A stretch of DNA of 64,000 bases from positions 1 through 64,000 of the forward strand of contig JABYQN010000001.1 in assembly GCA_022606135.1 (NCBI GenBank), written 5' to 3'. The notes below the pieces were generated by a model that worked only from the letters and a program-made list of their open reading frames with translations, did not search any database and had not been told where the DNA came from. The stretch is from Fomes fomentarius. Taxonomy: Eukaryota; Basidiomycota; Agaricomycetes; Polyporales; Polyporaceae. The position numbers were made by a program, and so were the translations under genes. How positions within the stretch are numbered: position 1 is the stretch's first letter; each line of letters starts with the position of its first letter. Positions 23,358-34,723 of this stretch are shown piece by piece.

Positions 23358-25247
23358 CTATCTGCAAATCGGATCGACAAAATCAATGATCGTGACACGC
23401 TCCCCATTCCACAATGCATTGCGAGGGCTGACATCTGTCGGCTCAATACCCACTTGACGCAGCTTGAATACGGCGTCTTCCATGAGAGTCCTGTGCCACT
23501 CACTGAGCACAGTGCGAGAGATGATCAGGGTCACGGGTGTCACTCACGAGATGTTGTCGGGTGCAGAGCACTCGTTATCCAAATCTTGGCCTTCGTGCGA
23601 CAGCATCGTCACTGCATACCCACGATACTTGAACAGTCCATAGTACTTCGGGATGGGAAGTGTTGCCAGCTGCAACCACACACGCACGGCCATACTGCCC
23701 TTGCATGACCTCCGCGCTCACTCCCCGCCCGATGCAACCCTTAAGCAGTGTGAGTTCAACCACAGAGGGCCTAATCCATGACATCACCCAGTATATGCAC
23801 CAGAATACCAACCCCAGCCAGATGCCGTGCTCGAGATTCAAAGCCCATTCTTGCCGGACCAGCGGAACCGAGTACAATTCCCACTCTGTCCGCAGATGCA
23901 CCAGCTCACACCGCCCCAACTCGTACTCATGCCACTGCCTGAGCAGCGTGTTCTTGAGAGCACGGGCTGCGGTACTGCCAGGGAGAACCAAGTGGCTCCT
24001 CCTTGAATTGGCTGCGGTTGCCGATGAACGTTCTGCTGTTCCGAAGCGTGTGTTAGCGTCATTGGGCACCACGGCAGGACAGGTGAGTGCACACTTGTGG
24101 CCGAGCGGACCACGTATTATCGTCTGACGTGCCACCTGTGCCCAGAAAACCATCAGCATGAGAGCGACATGCTGAGCAGGGAACGAACTTACAGAAGTCG
24201 CCACGCACAGAAATCTCACAAAGTCTGACCAGCTCATAAGGGTCATCTGGTCGGCGGAGGCATTTATTAGTGCGCGATGATTCGGAGCGAGGTCACCTGT
24301 ATCGGGCAACCGGAATGGGCCAGCGACAGAGAGTTCACGGTCGCCCGTGCGTTGGATGAGACAGATACCAGTGCGGCATCCAAATGCCGCCAGATCGCAC
24401 TGGTACCCGAGCATCTGATTCCAGACCTGCGTCTCGGTTACTCTCTTGGGCGACAGAGATGAGTCATTTATGGAGCACTCACTTGAACAAAGTAGTGGCC
24501 CGCAGTGTCGCGATCCTTAAGGTGAGCTCCATTGTCGAATGTCTCGGCGCTGATTATGTTCTCCATCCCCGGAATCGCCAGCAGCCACTGGAATTCGCCT
24601 TTCAGCTCTATGAGCAGGCTGTCGACAACGTTAACGTCCTTCACGGGTCGTACATTTTTTCTGCCAGTAAACCTCACGGCGATATCTGTGCGAGTGAGCC
24701 CGCTCTCGGACATTGTGTTGGGAACGGCGCCAAGCCTCCACTGTGTCTTCTGAGTGGTAGTTGTCGGATGGGGTTAATCAAGCGTGTCCAAACTGGAAGA
24801 ACAATATCACCGACGTGTTGTTTTGTCAGGCAAACCCTCCAACGCCCCACTGGACGCGAGGAGCCAACAGAGCGCGTTACAAATATTCATCCACGCGTTC
24901 ATGATATCGTTCTTCTCGGTGACCGTATTCCAGTACTGTTGGTAAGAGATGTCCACCTCCACCTGACGCGCTTCCCATTGTCGCAGAGCGGCCTTCGACT
25001 CGTCCAAGGCCATGACCGGCAACTGGTCAACATGTTTGATCTTCTTGAGGGGCAGCTGGAAATAGTAGTATAGGCTTTCTGTGCCGGCTTGCTGTGTTGT
25101 GCATCACGCCAGGAAACACGAACGGAGCTGTTTTGTCGTCCAGCTTGTTCAACACGTCTCCGACGCGTTGGCCGCGCTCTGCAATCTCTGGCGGGTGGGT
25201 ATGCGTCAGTTGATGTCACCAATGCGGGAGTGTGACATACTCTGCAT
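23358..25247 (-). CDS. Fungal protein-kinase-like gene, possibly degenerate
   Basis: Read from 25247 down: a seven-base first exon, ATGCAGA (25247-25241), then an intron with GTATGT, CTGAC and CAG, then KIAERGQRVGDVLNKLDDKT. A later block (SLLIELKGEFQWLLAIPGM; RDTAGHYFVQ, then VWNQMLGYQCDLAAFGCRTG across a clean intron) looks like the N-terminal module that often precedes fungal kinase domains. The kinase part follows: ALKNTLLRQWHEYELGRCEL as a possible N-lobe lysine region, LPIPKYYGLFKYRGYAVTML as hinge, then after an intron TDVSPRNALWNGERVTIIDF. The last matches a catalytic loop, with TD in place of the usual HxD, and an IIDF metal motif; the stop is at 23358. The reading frame shifts near 25100 between GVMHNT and GTESLYYYFQ; only a 28-nt intron would bridge it. 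Exons in the middle could not all be fixed. It may be a pseudogene. Confidence 0.5.
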
Positions 25248-25466
25248 GTTGGGAGGGTGAGATGGAGGGATGGCGGTGGATGCTTGGAGCCACATTCCTC
25301 ACTGATAGTCGGCGGCTTGGCCGTGAGACGGTGGCTGCTACGCCTGCTCACTCTTTCAGTTCCGTTATGATCTATGTGAAAATTTGTAGGTTTCTTCGAT
25401 AGATATTCGCCACCCAGACATGTCATAAGACCCATTATGACCGTAAGTAGTTATGGAAATTACTGA

Positions 25467-25675
25467 TCAACAGCCTATAGAATTGAGACTGCACCTCCTC
25501 CTCGGACCACCGCTTAGTACGTCTTCTTAGTAGCAGACGGGACAGGCGAGGATACTCGTGACATTCGTTCCACACGAGCGCGCGCAACTTGGCGAGGAAA
25601 GAGCGAGCGGTTTTCTATCTCGCACTGCTCCAGGATCATGTCCAGGGCCGATGGAGGGATATCGCGGCGAGACGA
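25467..25675 (-). pseudogene. F-box/LRR gene relic with large internal deletion
   Basis: The left ~65 bp (CAACAGCCTATAGAAT, then CCTCCTCCTCGGACCACCG) matches the 3' end of the F-box genes at 29.58 and 41.9 kb. After about 25530 the sequence jumps to match their middle (GCAGACGGGACAGG, GAGCGCGCGCAACTT, ATCTCG(C/A)ACTGCTCCAG), found at 30.73 and 43.07 kb. About 1.08 kb of LRR coding sequence is missing, so no product is possible. It lies just upstream of the kinase-like gene and marks the F-box half of the first repeat unit. Confidence 0.85.
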
Positions 25676-25801
25676 GTCCGGGACGCGACCTATCAGTTGG
25701 ACGAGCCTGTCTTCCGCCTCAGCCGCGTCGCTCTGGCAGGGTCTCGATTCAATCAGACACTGTGCACATACTCGACATCTGGCGTCCGCTGTCCTGAGGC
25801 G

Positions 25802-25821
25802 TTAGGGTTAGGGTTTAACCC
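25802..25821. repeat. Interstitial telomere-type repeat
   Basis: Two perfect TTAGGG units (25802-25813) are followed directly by TTTAACCC, the same motif in reverse orientation. TTAGGG is the usual telomere repeat in filamentous fungi and many basidiomycetes. Such a short run could be chance, but the back-to-back arrangement next to a rearranged F-box relic is suggestive. Confidence 0.7.
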
Positions 25822-26023
25822 GGGACGAACAGAAAATCGAAATTTCGTGATTCCGGGTTCTTATGCAAACGGCTGTAGTATATGTTTGCTCGTTGGCGTG
25901 GAATGAGTGCTGGTCGCGATTGGCGTGATAATCCATTGAGCAGCAATCTGAGTCGAAGCCGATGTGGGACCAACGGCGTATACCCAATAAGGCAGGTTAT
26001 GTCAGAATATAAGACTAGCGCCT

Positions 26024-27628
26024 ATGCTCCAGAAACTTCTCCGTCGGACGATGGACTTTTCGGAACCCCCTCCAGCGCCGTCTGTCGAAGCTTTCCAGCC
26101 CGTTCGCAAAGCCTCCATCCTCCATCCTGGTAACAACAGACTGCTCTTCTCTTTCCCCGCTCTGGATAAATCCCCTACCCAGCCTGGTCTACTAGCCGTC
26201 AACCATCGCCTGGTCCAGGACGCGTGCCGTATCATCTCCAACAACTCCGATGGATTCCTTGCAACCGACCGCGAAGGCACACGTGTCATACTCAACGATG
26301 TGCTGCTACTCGAGCCACAGAACTACTACTTCCATCTTACCTCATCTCCTGGGATCACCAACTATGATATCGTCGCCAACTTTGCCTCATGGACATTCCC
26401 CGAGTCACTTCCCACTCATTGGTGTCGGGACATTGCTCCTGGCGAACTCATTGAGGCTTCGTTGTGGCCTAGGGGCAGTCTACAAATGTCGGACGGGGTG
26501 AAGGCTTTGGATCAGCGTTGTATCATCACCAAATACGCCCGGTGTACGTTCGCTCTTCCTGACTATCCTCGGACCGTGGCTGATGTCATGAACGCTTGTT
26601 TTACAGCATGCGAGAACGCTCATCTCGTCCCATCTGCCCAGAAAGACTGGTTCTACTCAAACGACATGGAACAACACAGTCTCAGTGAATTGGCAGGTAT
26701 CAGCGACGTCGGGAACGGTGTCTCATTACGCAGCGATGTACGTGCCTGTCTCGACCGGTGCGGTTTCGTCTTTTATCCTGTCGGAGGTCGATACGTAGCA
26801 TATTTCGTGTCTCATGAAGAGTTGGAGTACGCCGCGCTCTTCCACCGGCAGTTCGTATCCATGCATGCGCGCGTGGCCGCACAATTCATCTACGCGCGTT
26901 TCGCACTGAACATCTTTGGTCGCCTACCGCCTCGTTGGTCGTCCAGATCAACGCCCGGAAAGAATCCGAAAGCCGGGAAGGGGAAGACTAAGAATGCGAC
27001 GAAGGCCGTGGCCAAGGGGACCGGTACCTCCGCTCTCCACATTGTACATGAAGTCCAGGAGGATGACGACGATGGCGAGGGTACGTCTTTCTTCCGCATC
27101 TCTGCTTATGTAGGTTGAGTCTCATCCTTGCCTGAGCAGCCAGTGACGAGGACGCTGGAGATGCGTCTGGGACTTGTATGTGATACAGGCGTCCGCAGTT
27201 ATGTGCACCCTATTGATATGTTTCATAGCCATGGACCGATCTGGCTCACCACGACACACCGAGCTGGAGTCAATGTCTGCGTTAGGAGCCGACACGGCTT
27301 ATGAGAAGCGCTGGACGGAAAATCTCATCAAGAGGTTCCCCCTCGTACAGCAACGTACGTCATGCATGTCGCTTCTATATCGTGCTCTAGCTTATGGGTG
27401 TGGACAGTGCCAGATGTTGTGGACCCACCTGATGTGTCTGGGACAGGCTGCCATATGGACACCCTGCGCATGAGACGGCTGAAGATAGCATACTTTGTGG
27501 AGAACCCGCAAGTCCGGCAAGTCTGTGGTCCAACAACGGTTCTTGACTCGGAGGACTGGGATTCGAGTTCAGACGACGACGCGCTTGAGCAACTGGACGA
27601 AGATGTGGGACAAAGTGCATGTGAGTGA
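26024..27628 (+). CDS. HNH-nuclease-like domain protein
   Basis: Four exons keep phase: 26024-27080, 27140-27175, 27229-27354 and 27408-27628, giving 479 aa. The central domain reads like the HNH_2-type family expanded in agaricomycetes: RCIITKYARC (residues 165-174), then CENAHLVPSAQKDWF with H200, then SDVGNGVSLRSDVRACLD with N231, and FVFYPVGGRYVAYFV. In the family the last motif is usually LRxDxH; here that position is R240, so the set is H-N-R rather than H-N-H. The N-terminal ~150 residues are family-like but without a named domain. The C-terminal third has a Lys-rich patch and acidic runs (EDDDDGEG; DSSSDDDALEQLDED). Met at 26051 is an alternative start. No partner or immunity gene is adjacent. 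Nuclease activity is not assured given the missing histidine. Confidence 0.75.
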
Positions 27629-27753
27629 GCGAGAAGGGTAGAATATGATTTCGATGCAAAGGGGTCAATTTCACGAGCACAGATGTACAAGTGCCTCAGA
27701 TGTGTTATAATAATATTCACTGGGACCGCACTGCACACACTCTCAGTTAGAAA

Positions 27754-29480
27754 GATGGCGCCGCAGTGCCTGAGCACGCGGGCGCTGCCAGTACCAGTCC
27801 CGACATGGCGCACTTGCGGTTACAAGTCGCCATCTCCCATCTGCCGTCTGCTCTGGCTATGTGTACTTGGGTTCTGTCACAGTCCCGCTCTGTCGACAGA
27901 CCCGGGAGATGGTGAGAGAACTTGGGCGACTTGGGACGACATACATCTCAAGCTCCGTTTGTTATTGATTTCAGCGTGCTTCCAAGTCCAATGCAGTCAT
28001 ATTCGCGCTCAACCCCGCCGTCTCTTCCTCTTTACCCTTCCTGACACAGACGCAATGGAGGACGCGAGCGCGAACGACGAGCGCCACGGGCTGCTGCCTT
28101 CTTGAGATCCCGAGGAGCGCTATTGCGGGGATTGGTATGTACGTACCTGGTCGCAGCCGGTGCGCCGCGGACAAGCGCAGTCTTCTTAATCTCGTTTTCG
28201 TGTCACCGTGCTTTCGGCTCCGGAATGTACGTATCGTACGCTCGGACGGATACTGACCTCATTCGTCGCACAGGTCTTCATCCGCCGGATCTGGTCTCAC
28301 ATCGTACGTCCCCCACCTACGCCTGCGCACACGCATGGATCACCTTGACTAACCCCCGCACCCCAACCCGCACGCAGATCATCACGCCTCACATCCTCTC
28401 CAACATCCCCCAGCAAACTACTCACGATCCTCGCCATCGTCGTCGGGGTCTTCATCGCCCTCGCCGTCTACCTCGCCCTCCGCCGGATACACGGCCGCCG
28501 GCGCGCGCTCGAGCGCGTTGCGGTATGGCCAGTCCTCTGTTAACCCCACGAGCACCGGCCCCTACTCGTCCTCCGCCGCCTCCGTGAAGAGTGGAGGGGA
28601 GCGCGTTCACTGCATCGCGATCTCAGCAGCAGCACCACGCGACTAGCGATAACGCTGCCTCTCCTGCGTGCACACACGTCCCTCTCCCGCGTGCACACAC
28701 GTCCCCTCTCTGTCGAGCAACGTGCTGGAGCTCCGGAGCATGTCGATGGAGCGCGAGGGGACTGCGACGCTGACGACTGCGCGGGCGCCGATGAGCAGCA
28801 CGTCGCCGATCGCGTGGACGAACGTGACGGGGAAGAAGGCCCGGGGCGACGCGGACTCGTGAGGACAGACATTTTGCAAGTATGGGTATATCAACTGGAG
28901 TACAGCAAGCGGACGGACGCATCTGTCGGTGTTCATGCACGTACGTTATATGTGTCTGTGATTTTGGTTTTTCTTGCTGTTGCGGTCACTGTCGCAGCTT
29001 CCCAGTGGATGGTATACATGTTATGCTCTGTGCGCTCATGTTTTCTTGTTGCGTACCTCAAGACTTGTACTTGGCTTTGTAGGCAAATGTACGCATCATG
29101 CAGCATTTTTGCACATGGCACCCCGGGCTAGGAACTCTTCGTTGCGTCCATCGAGGAAGGCACGAAGCTTAGGACCTAGTGGACACTGACACTGGTAGAC
29201 GGCGCCGGGTGCCAGAATGGCGGCCTGTGCTCGAGGTGTCGCATGCTGATCCACTGGCACCGGCGAGAAAGATCATGTTTGCAAACTGAGCACGACGCCG
29301 TTGCCCACTGGGAGCGGGTGGCCTTCCACGCCGGATTGGACACCGTACACAGTGGAATGACGGAACCTTCAGAAAGAGAAGAGGAGAGCGATATAAGTAC
29401 ATCCTAGGTAACATCAAAGAGCCATTTCGAACACGAGCATATCAACATCCAGATCTACATATGTTTCACATTCGCCGGAG
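27754..29480 (+). pseudogene. Degenerate 3' half of the membrane-protein gene (copy B)
   Basis: Aligns with copy A from within intron 3 to the 3' flank. The transmembrane segment is still readable (TILAIVVGVFIALAVYLALR, then RIHGRRRALERV) but a one-base deletion after it shifts the frame relative to the intact tail. The tail end shows a premature TGA where the intact gene reads SLRTDFLQV. The intron-3 piece MEDASANDER...LLPS also gains a stop. Exons 1-3 are absent; the HNH gene sits where they would be. No product expected. Confidence 0.85.
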
Positions 29481-29567
29481 GCCCAGTAATCGCTAGCATC
29501 AACAGCCCGAGACTCGCAAAAATTGTATCAGAGAGCTCGGTGAATTCATCAGTACGAACGCACCCAC

Positions 29568-31314
29568 CTAACGCTGATCCAGCCCTGTCAACAGCCTATA
29601 GAATCCAGACCGCACATCCTCCTCGCTCCACCACTCATGTCTTCTCCACTCGCTCGATACACCCCTCATCCTTGGGAAGATCCTCCGCAGCGCACATGCA
29701 AGGCGGTCTACGTCACGTTCATCAATCTCACTTGCGAACTTCACCCTCCAACAGGCCATCGCGAATGTCAAGTGTTGCAGCTGGCTCTGCGGCGGCGGCT
29801 CGTGGCCAACCTCGCTATCCTCCGCCAGCGCACAGAGCTGATCGACATCTTCCGCAGACACGTTCGCGACGTCGATATCGAGGACCTCGAGGTTCTTCAT
29901 CTTCATCGTGAAGGCGACGACGGAGGCAAGAGATGGTTCTCCCGGCTGCTCAACCTGATCCGCCTCTGAGTCATAGTCCATGCCGCTGTCGACCCTGAAC
30001 GCCGAAAGCTCCTTCAGCCTCGGCCAGGCCTCCTGAATACGGGTGAGATCCTCAACAGAGAGGACGAGGATCCGATTCGTGCTGAAAGAGATGTGTTCGA
30101 GAGAAGATATGGTGTAGAACGGTGATGCGATATCGGAGAATGGCAGCTGTATGCGTATACCCAGAGTAGCGTATGTGTCCAAGTAGATACCGAGAACCAA
30201 TGTACGGAGATTTCGCAGTGCAGGCATGTCGCGAATCTTCTGTAGAGCGGGAAACACCCCTTGGACCCCATATGCATCCACTTTCATATCGAGAGTCGAT
30301 AGACGCGTAGACGTGGCGATTGTGGAGAGCATCCATACGAGATCCTCGACACAAACCTGATCCAAACCAGCGGTTGCAAACCTTCTCAGCGACTTGAATC
30401 CCGGCAAGACGGTCTTCGAGTCAGGAAGTGCCAGTGGCGGCTCTCGCTGCCCGAATGCCTTGCGCGCGAGGGATGTCTCGACATCCTCAAGATGGACTAG
30501 GGTAGCAAGGTGACGGAAGAAAGAAGGGTCGACATGAAAGACGCGTATCGAGACGAGGGAGCGTAACGGGATAAGCGGAGCGCATATGCCATACATCTCG
30601 CTTGGGACATACAAGACGCGAAGATGTCGTAACTGTGGCCGCAAGGCTGCGAAGAGCGACATATCTGCAGTAGAGTCGATATTGGGTACATAGATGAAGG
30701 CGGATAGGGAGGAAGTGCGGACGAGAGATCCTAGCAGACGGGACAGGTGAGGATCTCCGGAGGATTCGTACCACTCGAGCGCGCGCAACTTAGGAAAGAG
30801 CGGGCTGTTTTTTATCTCGAACTGCTCCAGTATGACATCCAGGGCTGATGGACTGATCTCGCGAGTCGTCCTACCGAACGCAAAGTACTTTACGCGGGCA
30901 GCGAGGTGTTTAAAACGCTGTATCTCGGTGTATTGGATTGCTCCCTCTAGAGTCTGTCAAAGAGCGTCAATTGATCATAACCGAATGCAAGGTGACGTTC
31001 CAACTAACGTAGTTGGGCGGACTTGAAGCCGTCTTGTACGTTGTTCGGAGGTTTGAGAAGGTATGCATAAGCGGAAGCAGCCCATTGGGCAAGACGGCCC
31101 ACAACTCCTGGGACGCGGGTTCTGAGAATGCCTTGCATGTCAACGCTGCACTGGCAAGCGTGCGCCTGTGTAATCCTTCGAGTTCGTCGTCTTTAGGGTG
31201 ACGCAGCCGGGTTACTGTTTTTCCGAAGAGGTCTGCAGGCCGCGCAGGGACAAGAGATCTAGACAGATGCTGTAGAATCTCCCGTATAATATCGTCATTC
31301 CAGGGTGGTGGCAT
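29568..31314 (-). CDS. F-box/LRR-type protein (copy B)
   Basis: F-box proteins bind Skp1 and present substrates to SCF ubiquitin ligases; the fungal families like this one are large and mostly uncharacterised. Two exons, 31314-31009 and 30953-29568, joined by a GTTAGT...CAG intron, give 563 aa. The N-terminus has an F-box-like start (WNDDIIREILQHLS, then RTLASAALTCKAFSEPASQE with LWAVLPNGLLPLM). The rest is irregular leucine-rich repeats (LRPQLRHLRVLYVPS; LPGFKSLRRF; LEVLDIDVANVSAEDVDQL) and ends SGFYRLLTGLDQR. The paralogue at 41.9 kb is very similar. That copy has an upstream seven-base start exon, ATGATTG, before GTGAGC; here the same spot reads ...ACATCG|GTGAGC with no ATG. The start at 31314 (MPPPWNDD) is therefore a fallback and the gene may be newly impaired. 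Confidence 0.75.
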
Positions 31315-32698
31315 ACTGGCAGTCTCGGATATCGGTCAGATCTTAGAGATCGCGCAAGGGAGCTGAACTAGAGTAAGCAGGCTCACCGATGTTCAATGCG
31401 ATGTATTACGATCTTGATATCACGTCTGCAAGCCAGTCAAAGTCAAGTGTGTATGCAAGTACTTACTTCAGTACAGCCCTAGGTTCTGTTTGTCCCAAAC
31501 AAACAAGCCTCGGGCCGCGGGCGCTTCGTGCTAGTGACCAAGTAGTAAATCTGGCTCCAAATTTAAAACGATGTTCAGTTGCGTCTCCTGGTACCACACA
31601 ACGACAATGTACCTGCTGAGGACGCCGAGGAGATTGCCTAGCGTGTCAATTGCAGCATCAGCAGTGTATGCAGGATACTAACTTGCCAGTTTGAATGTTC
31701 ATTCCCAGGACAAGGACAACGAGACAGCACTACACACCGAGTATACAATATGTCGCGGGCGCGACCATGATTCCATGTACGTTCTTCATTTTGCTCTCTC
31801 ATACGTGCATCTCCCCTACCGAAGTTCTCAATTACCCATTCCCCATCTCCTCGGTCGACCTGCCATGTGTGATTGGCAAATACACGCATTCACACATGAT
31901 GTTATATTATGCTCATATGCACGACTGGAACACACTGACAGTATGATTTCCTCATGGCTCCTCAAGTTGTTCTAGGTCAGTCCAAATTGACAGCCCAGCC
32001 GTCACGCTCGACGCATCCACCTCCGAAATGTTCTTTTTCGAACTCGTCTCGCACTTGTTTTGGCCCAACGGCTTATCCGCCGTACACCCTCAGCCGCCTC
32101 AGCGGAGATGGCTTGGAAAAAAGTGACTCGCCATCAACGATATCTTCTATAGGTGTGTATCTTGCAGAGGAGGACTCGTCTGATTGTGGCGCTAGGGTCC
32201 CTCATAGGCGCCAGCGTGGGTGTTGTTATAATGCTTTTCAGTCCTTGACCAGTCATGTGTATTCAGCGTCTGGGGTAAGTACATATGTGGGGTTCCGATC
32301 TTTCATCGAAGTTGTCGGCGTCCCCGCGCTTTCAGGTCCGTCGGACTCGGGTTGCAGAGTCCAGGAACCGCGCTCTAGACCTTCCTACCGCGGCCATGCA
32401 CGCATTAGGCGCTACTTAGTAAAGGTTAAACTGCTCGTGCGATGTCGCGATCGGTGTGGAGTGCCTGAACAGTCGATCTCTCCACAATATTAAGGGAGAG
32501 ATGGCGGCGACAGTTGGTACTCTAATGGCGGTGAGCAATCATCCAATACCCAGCACTTGGCTTCCACACAATTGGTTGCATCCGTCAAGCGTCGGTGCCC
32601 CTACTAATATCTCATAAGCTCTTGTCCCGCTCTAGTCCTTTGGCCTCTCCGCCCTCCTTCGCCTACCTCCCCTGCAAACACAGACTGTAACCCTTCAT
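31315..32698. other. Spacer between F-box copy B and the FAD monooxygenase
   Basis: From 31389 to about 31770 the DNA is similar to the region upstream of the second F-box gene (43.76-44.03 kb), so it belongs to the duplicated block. The membrane-protein relic follows. From 32275 to 32698 I see nothing except the presumed promoter of the monooxygenase. Confidence 0.6.
31770..32275 (+). pseudogene. Degenerate 5' half of the membrane-protein gene
   Basis: Matches the end of exon 1 and intron 1 (CATGTACGTTCTTCATTTT... against CATGTACGTTTATATCTTC...). Exon 2 follows: CAGCCGTCACGCTCGACGC, then a readable AVTLDAST and later LVSHLFWPNGLSAVH against the intact FSHTFSANGTSALH. A hydrophobic segment (TRLIVALGSLIGASVGVVIM) may be a displaced transmembrane relic. 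Frames are broken and no full product exists. An equivalent fragment sits at 44.03 kb beside the other F-box copy. Confidence 0.75.
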
Positions 32699-34723
32699 AT
32701 GGTATGTTACCTCGCCCGCCCTTCGCGTTCCCTCGCCAATGATCCACGATCCCCCGGATAGCCTGAGCACATACAAGTCGAGTTCGTCATCGTCGGAGGC
32801 TCAATATGCGGGCTCTCCACAGCTATCGCCCTCGCGCGCGTCGGGCACAAGGTGACGCTGTTCGACATCACAAACCCCTTCGAGCCGGTACCTATCTTCA
32901 TCTTCTTATGTCCGTCCCCCCTTCATATTCACGTTTGTGTCGTTTGTGTGTGCGGGTGCAGACACCGCTCGATCATGGCTGCCGACTTCCACCAAATTCG
33001 ACGAAAATGTACTACCGGTGGGGACTGGAGGAGCGTCTGCGGAAGTGTGCGATCAAGTCAAGAGGGACGATGTTCGCCTCCTGTACGTGAACCCCTATCT
33101 GTGCACTTACATCTGACCCGAGCTGGGGACGTATGGCGCAGTCGATTCTGGCTCCGTTGTCGCCTCACAAGACTGGGAAGAAGACGTGATGGAAGAGATC
33201 GGCGGTGACTTCCTCCTCGTACATGTAAGTCGTGGTTTTAGCATGATTTGATTCGCCCAACCACTTCGCTCAACATCCACGCGTGCGGTTCAGTATACCC
33301 ACCTTCGGGAGACGCTCGCCGAATTCGCGGAGGAGCTTGGTGCCATCATACGACACGGGCCGGATGCGGAGGTCGTGAGTGTGCACGCAGACCCGCAGCG
33401 ACCTTCAATCACACTCAAGACTGGAGAGATCGTCTACGCTGACGTTGTCGTGGGCGCGGATGGATACTACTCGTCTGCGTGCACGCGAAAGGAGCTCATG
33501 GACGCGCTGGAACAAGAGGACGAGCACGACCCGACAGGCATCGCGGTGTACAAGTATGTTCGCCTCTGCGTTTCTTCTTCTCATATCAGTCTCATTGAAC
33601 AAAATCGTTCCTGACTCTCCATATAGCTCCATTATCCCTGACCACGATCTGGACAAGGTGGAGGACAAGGCGTTCCTCGAGAAGATCAGAGGCTCAGTAC
33701 GTCTCCGCTCTTCCATTTGACCGCTCTCTGTGCCTCCTACCTGGCTAAACGGTGTCGCGTGTAGGGAAAGGTCTTTACATGGTTCGGCACATCAGAACAC
33801 GGGGCACAGATATACCCAATAGTAAGTCCGAGTTCTAAGTTTCCATGTGTGATATCAATTAATGAATCTCGTGCTTTCGGAAGATGCAACTCGACGGCGA
33901 ACCTCTGCTCATGCTGTGCGTATACACATCACACAAATTTGACAACGACGAGGACAAGGAGAAGGGCGCAACCGTCGAGATGCTGCTCGACGAGCTCAAG
34001 GATGCAGAAGAAGAGTGAGTCTGCATATAGCATAAAGCCTCACAGATCATTTATTTGGGCATTTATTTGGGCTGTAGATTGAGGCAGCTCGCGAGTCACG
34101 CAACCAGGATATCGTGGGTGCCAATATTCGAGCGGCCTGCGCTCGAAGACTGGGTACATCCGGACGGAAGGGTCATCTGTATCGGAGAAGCGGCTCATCC
34201 AACGCCTGTGCGTGGCCCCGTCTTTCGTCTTTCTCGATTCCTCGTCCTCACCTCGTCTCGTGCCCCTCAGGTCGGCTCGACGTACACATTCGGCATGTCA
34301 ACCGGCGACGCTGCCGTCCTCGGCCGGCTCTTCACGCACATTCACCGCAAGGAGCAAATCGACTCCTTCCTGAACGCCGTGCAGGAGATCCGGGAGTCTC
34401 GCGTCGAGAACGTCATCAAAGCGTCCACCTCGAACGTCTTCGCAGTCTCGCTTCCCCCTGGCCTTGCGGAGACGCACGACCGTCAGATGCGCGAGCGCGC
34501 GATGAAGGGCGCGGCCAGCTTATCGCGTGGGCGCAGGCAGTCGAGCGAAGAGATGATGCAGGTGATTGAGACGATCTTCGGGTACGACCCGGAGGACGAG
34601 GCGGACGATTGGTGGGTCCAGTGGGGCGTCATGCAGGAACGCGCGGCGCATTGGACGATCATGGACGAGCTGGTCATTGAGGAGGCACTCGAGGAGCAGG
34701 TGACTGTGGCTGTTGCGGCATAG
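32699..34723 (+). CDS. FAD-dependent monooxygenase (salicylate hydroxylase-like)
   Basis: A group-A flavoprotein hydroxylase that would use NAD(P)H and O2 on an unknown, probably aromatic, substrate. Ten exons keep phase: 32699-32701, 32768-32887, 32962-33082, 33142-33224, 33294-33553, 33627-33696, 33765-33821, 33884-34014, 34078-34207 and 34271-34723, giving 475 aa. The Rossmann dinucleotide motif is VEFVIVGGSICGLSTAIALA (GGSICG at residues 11-16), followed by KVTLFD. The DG motif is VVVGADGYYS (GADG 163-166). The ribose-binding motif is CIGEAAHPTP (318-325), with Glu where GD is the classic form; many fungal relatives share this. The first exon is a lone ATG, accepted because MHIQVEFVIVGG fits phase and length. 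The intron between 33083 and 33141 has a clear CTGAC branch point. Confidence 0.88.
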
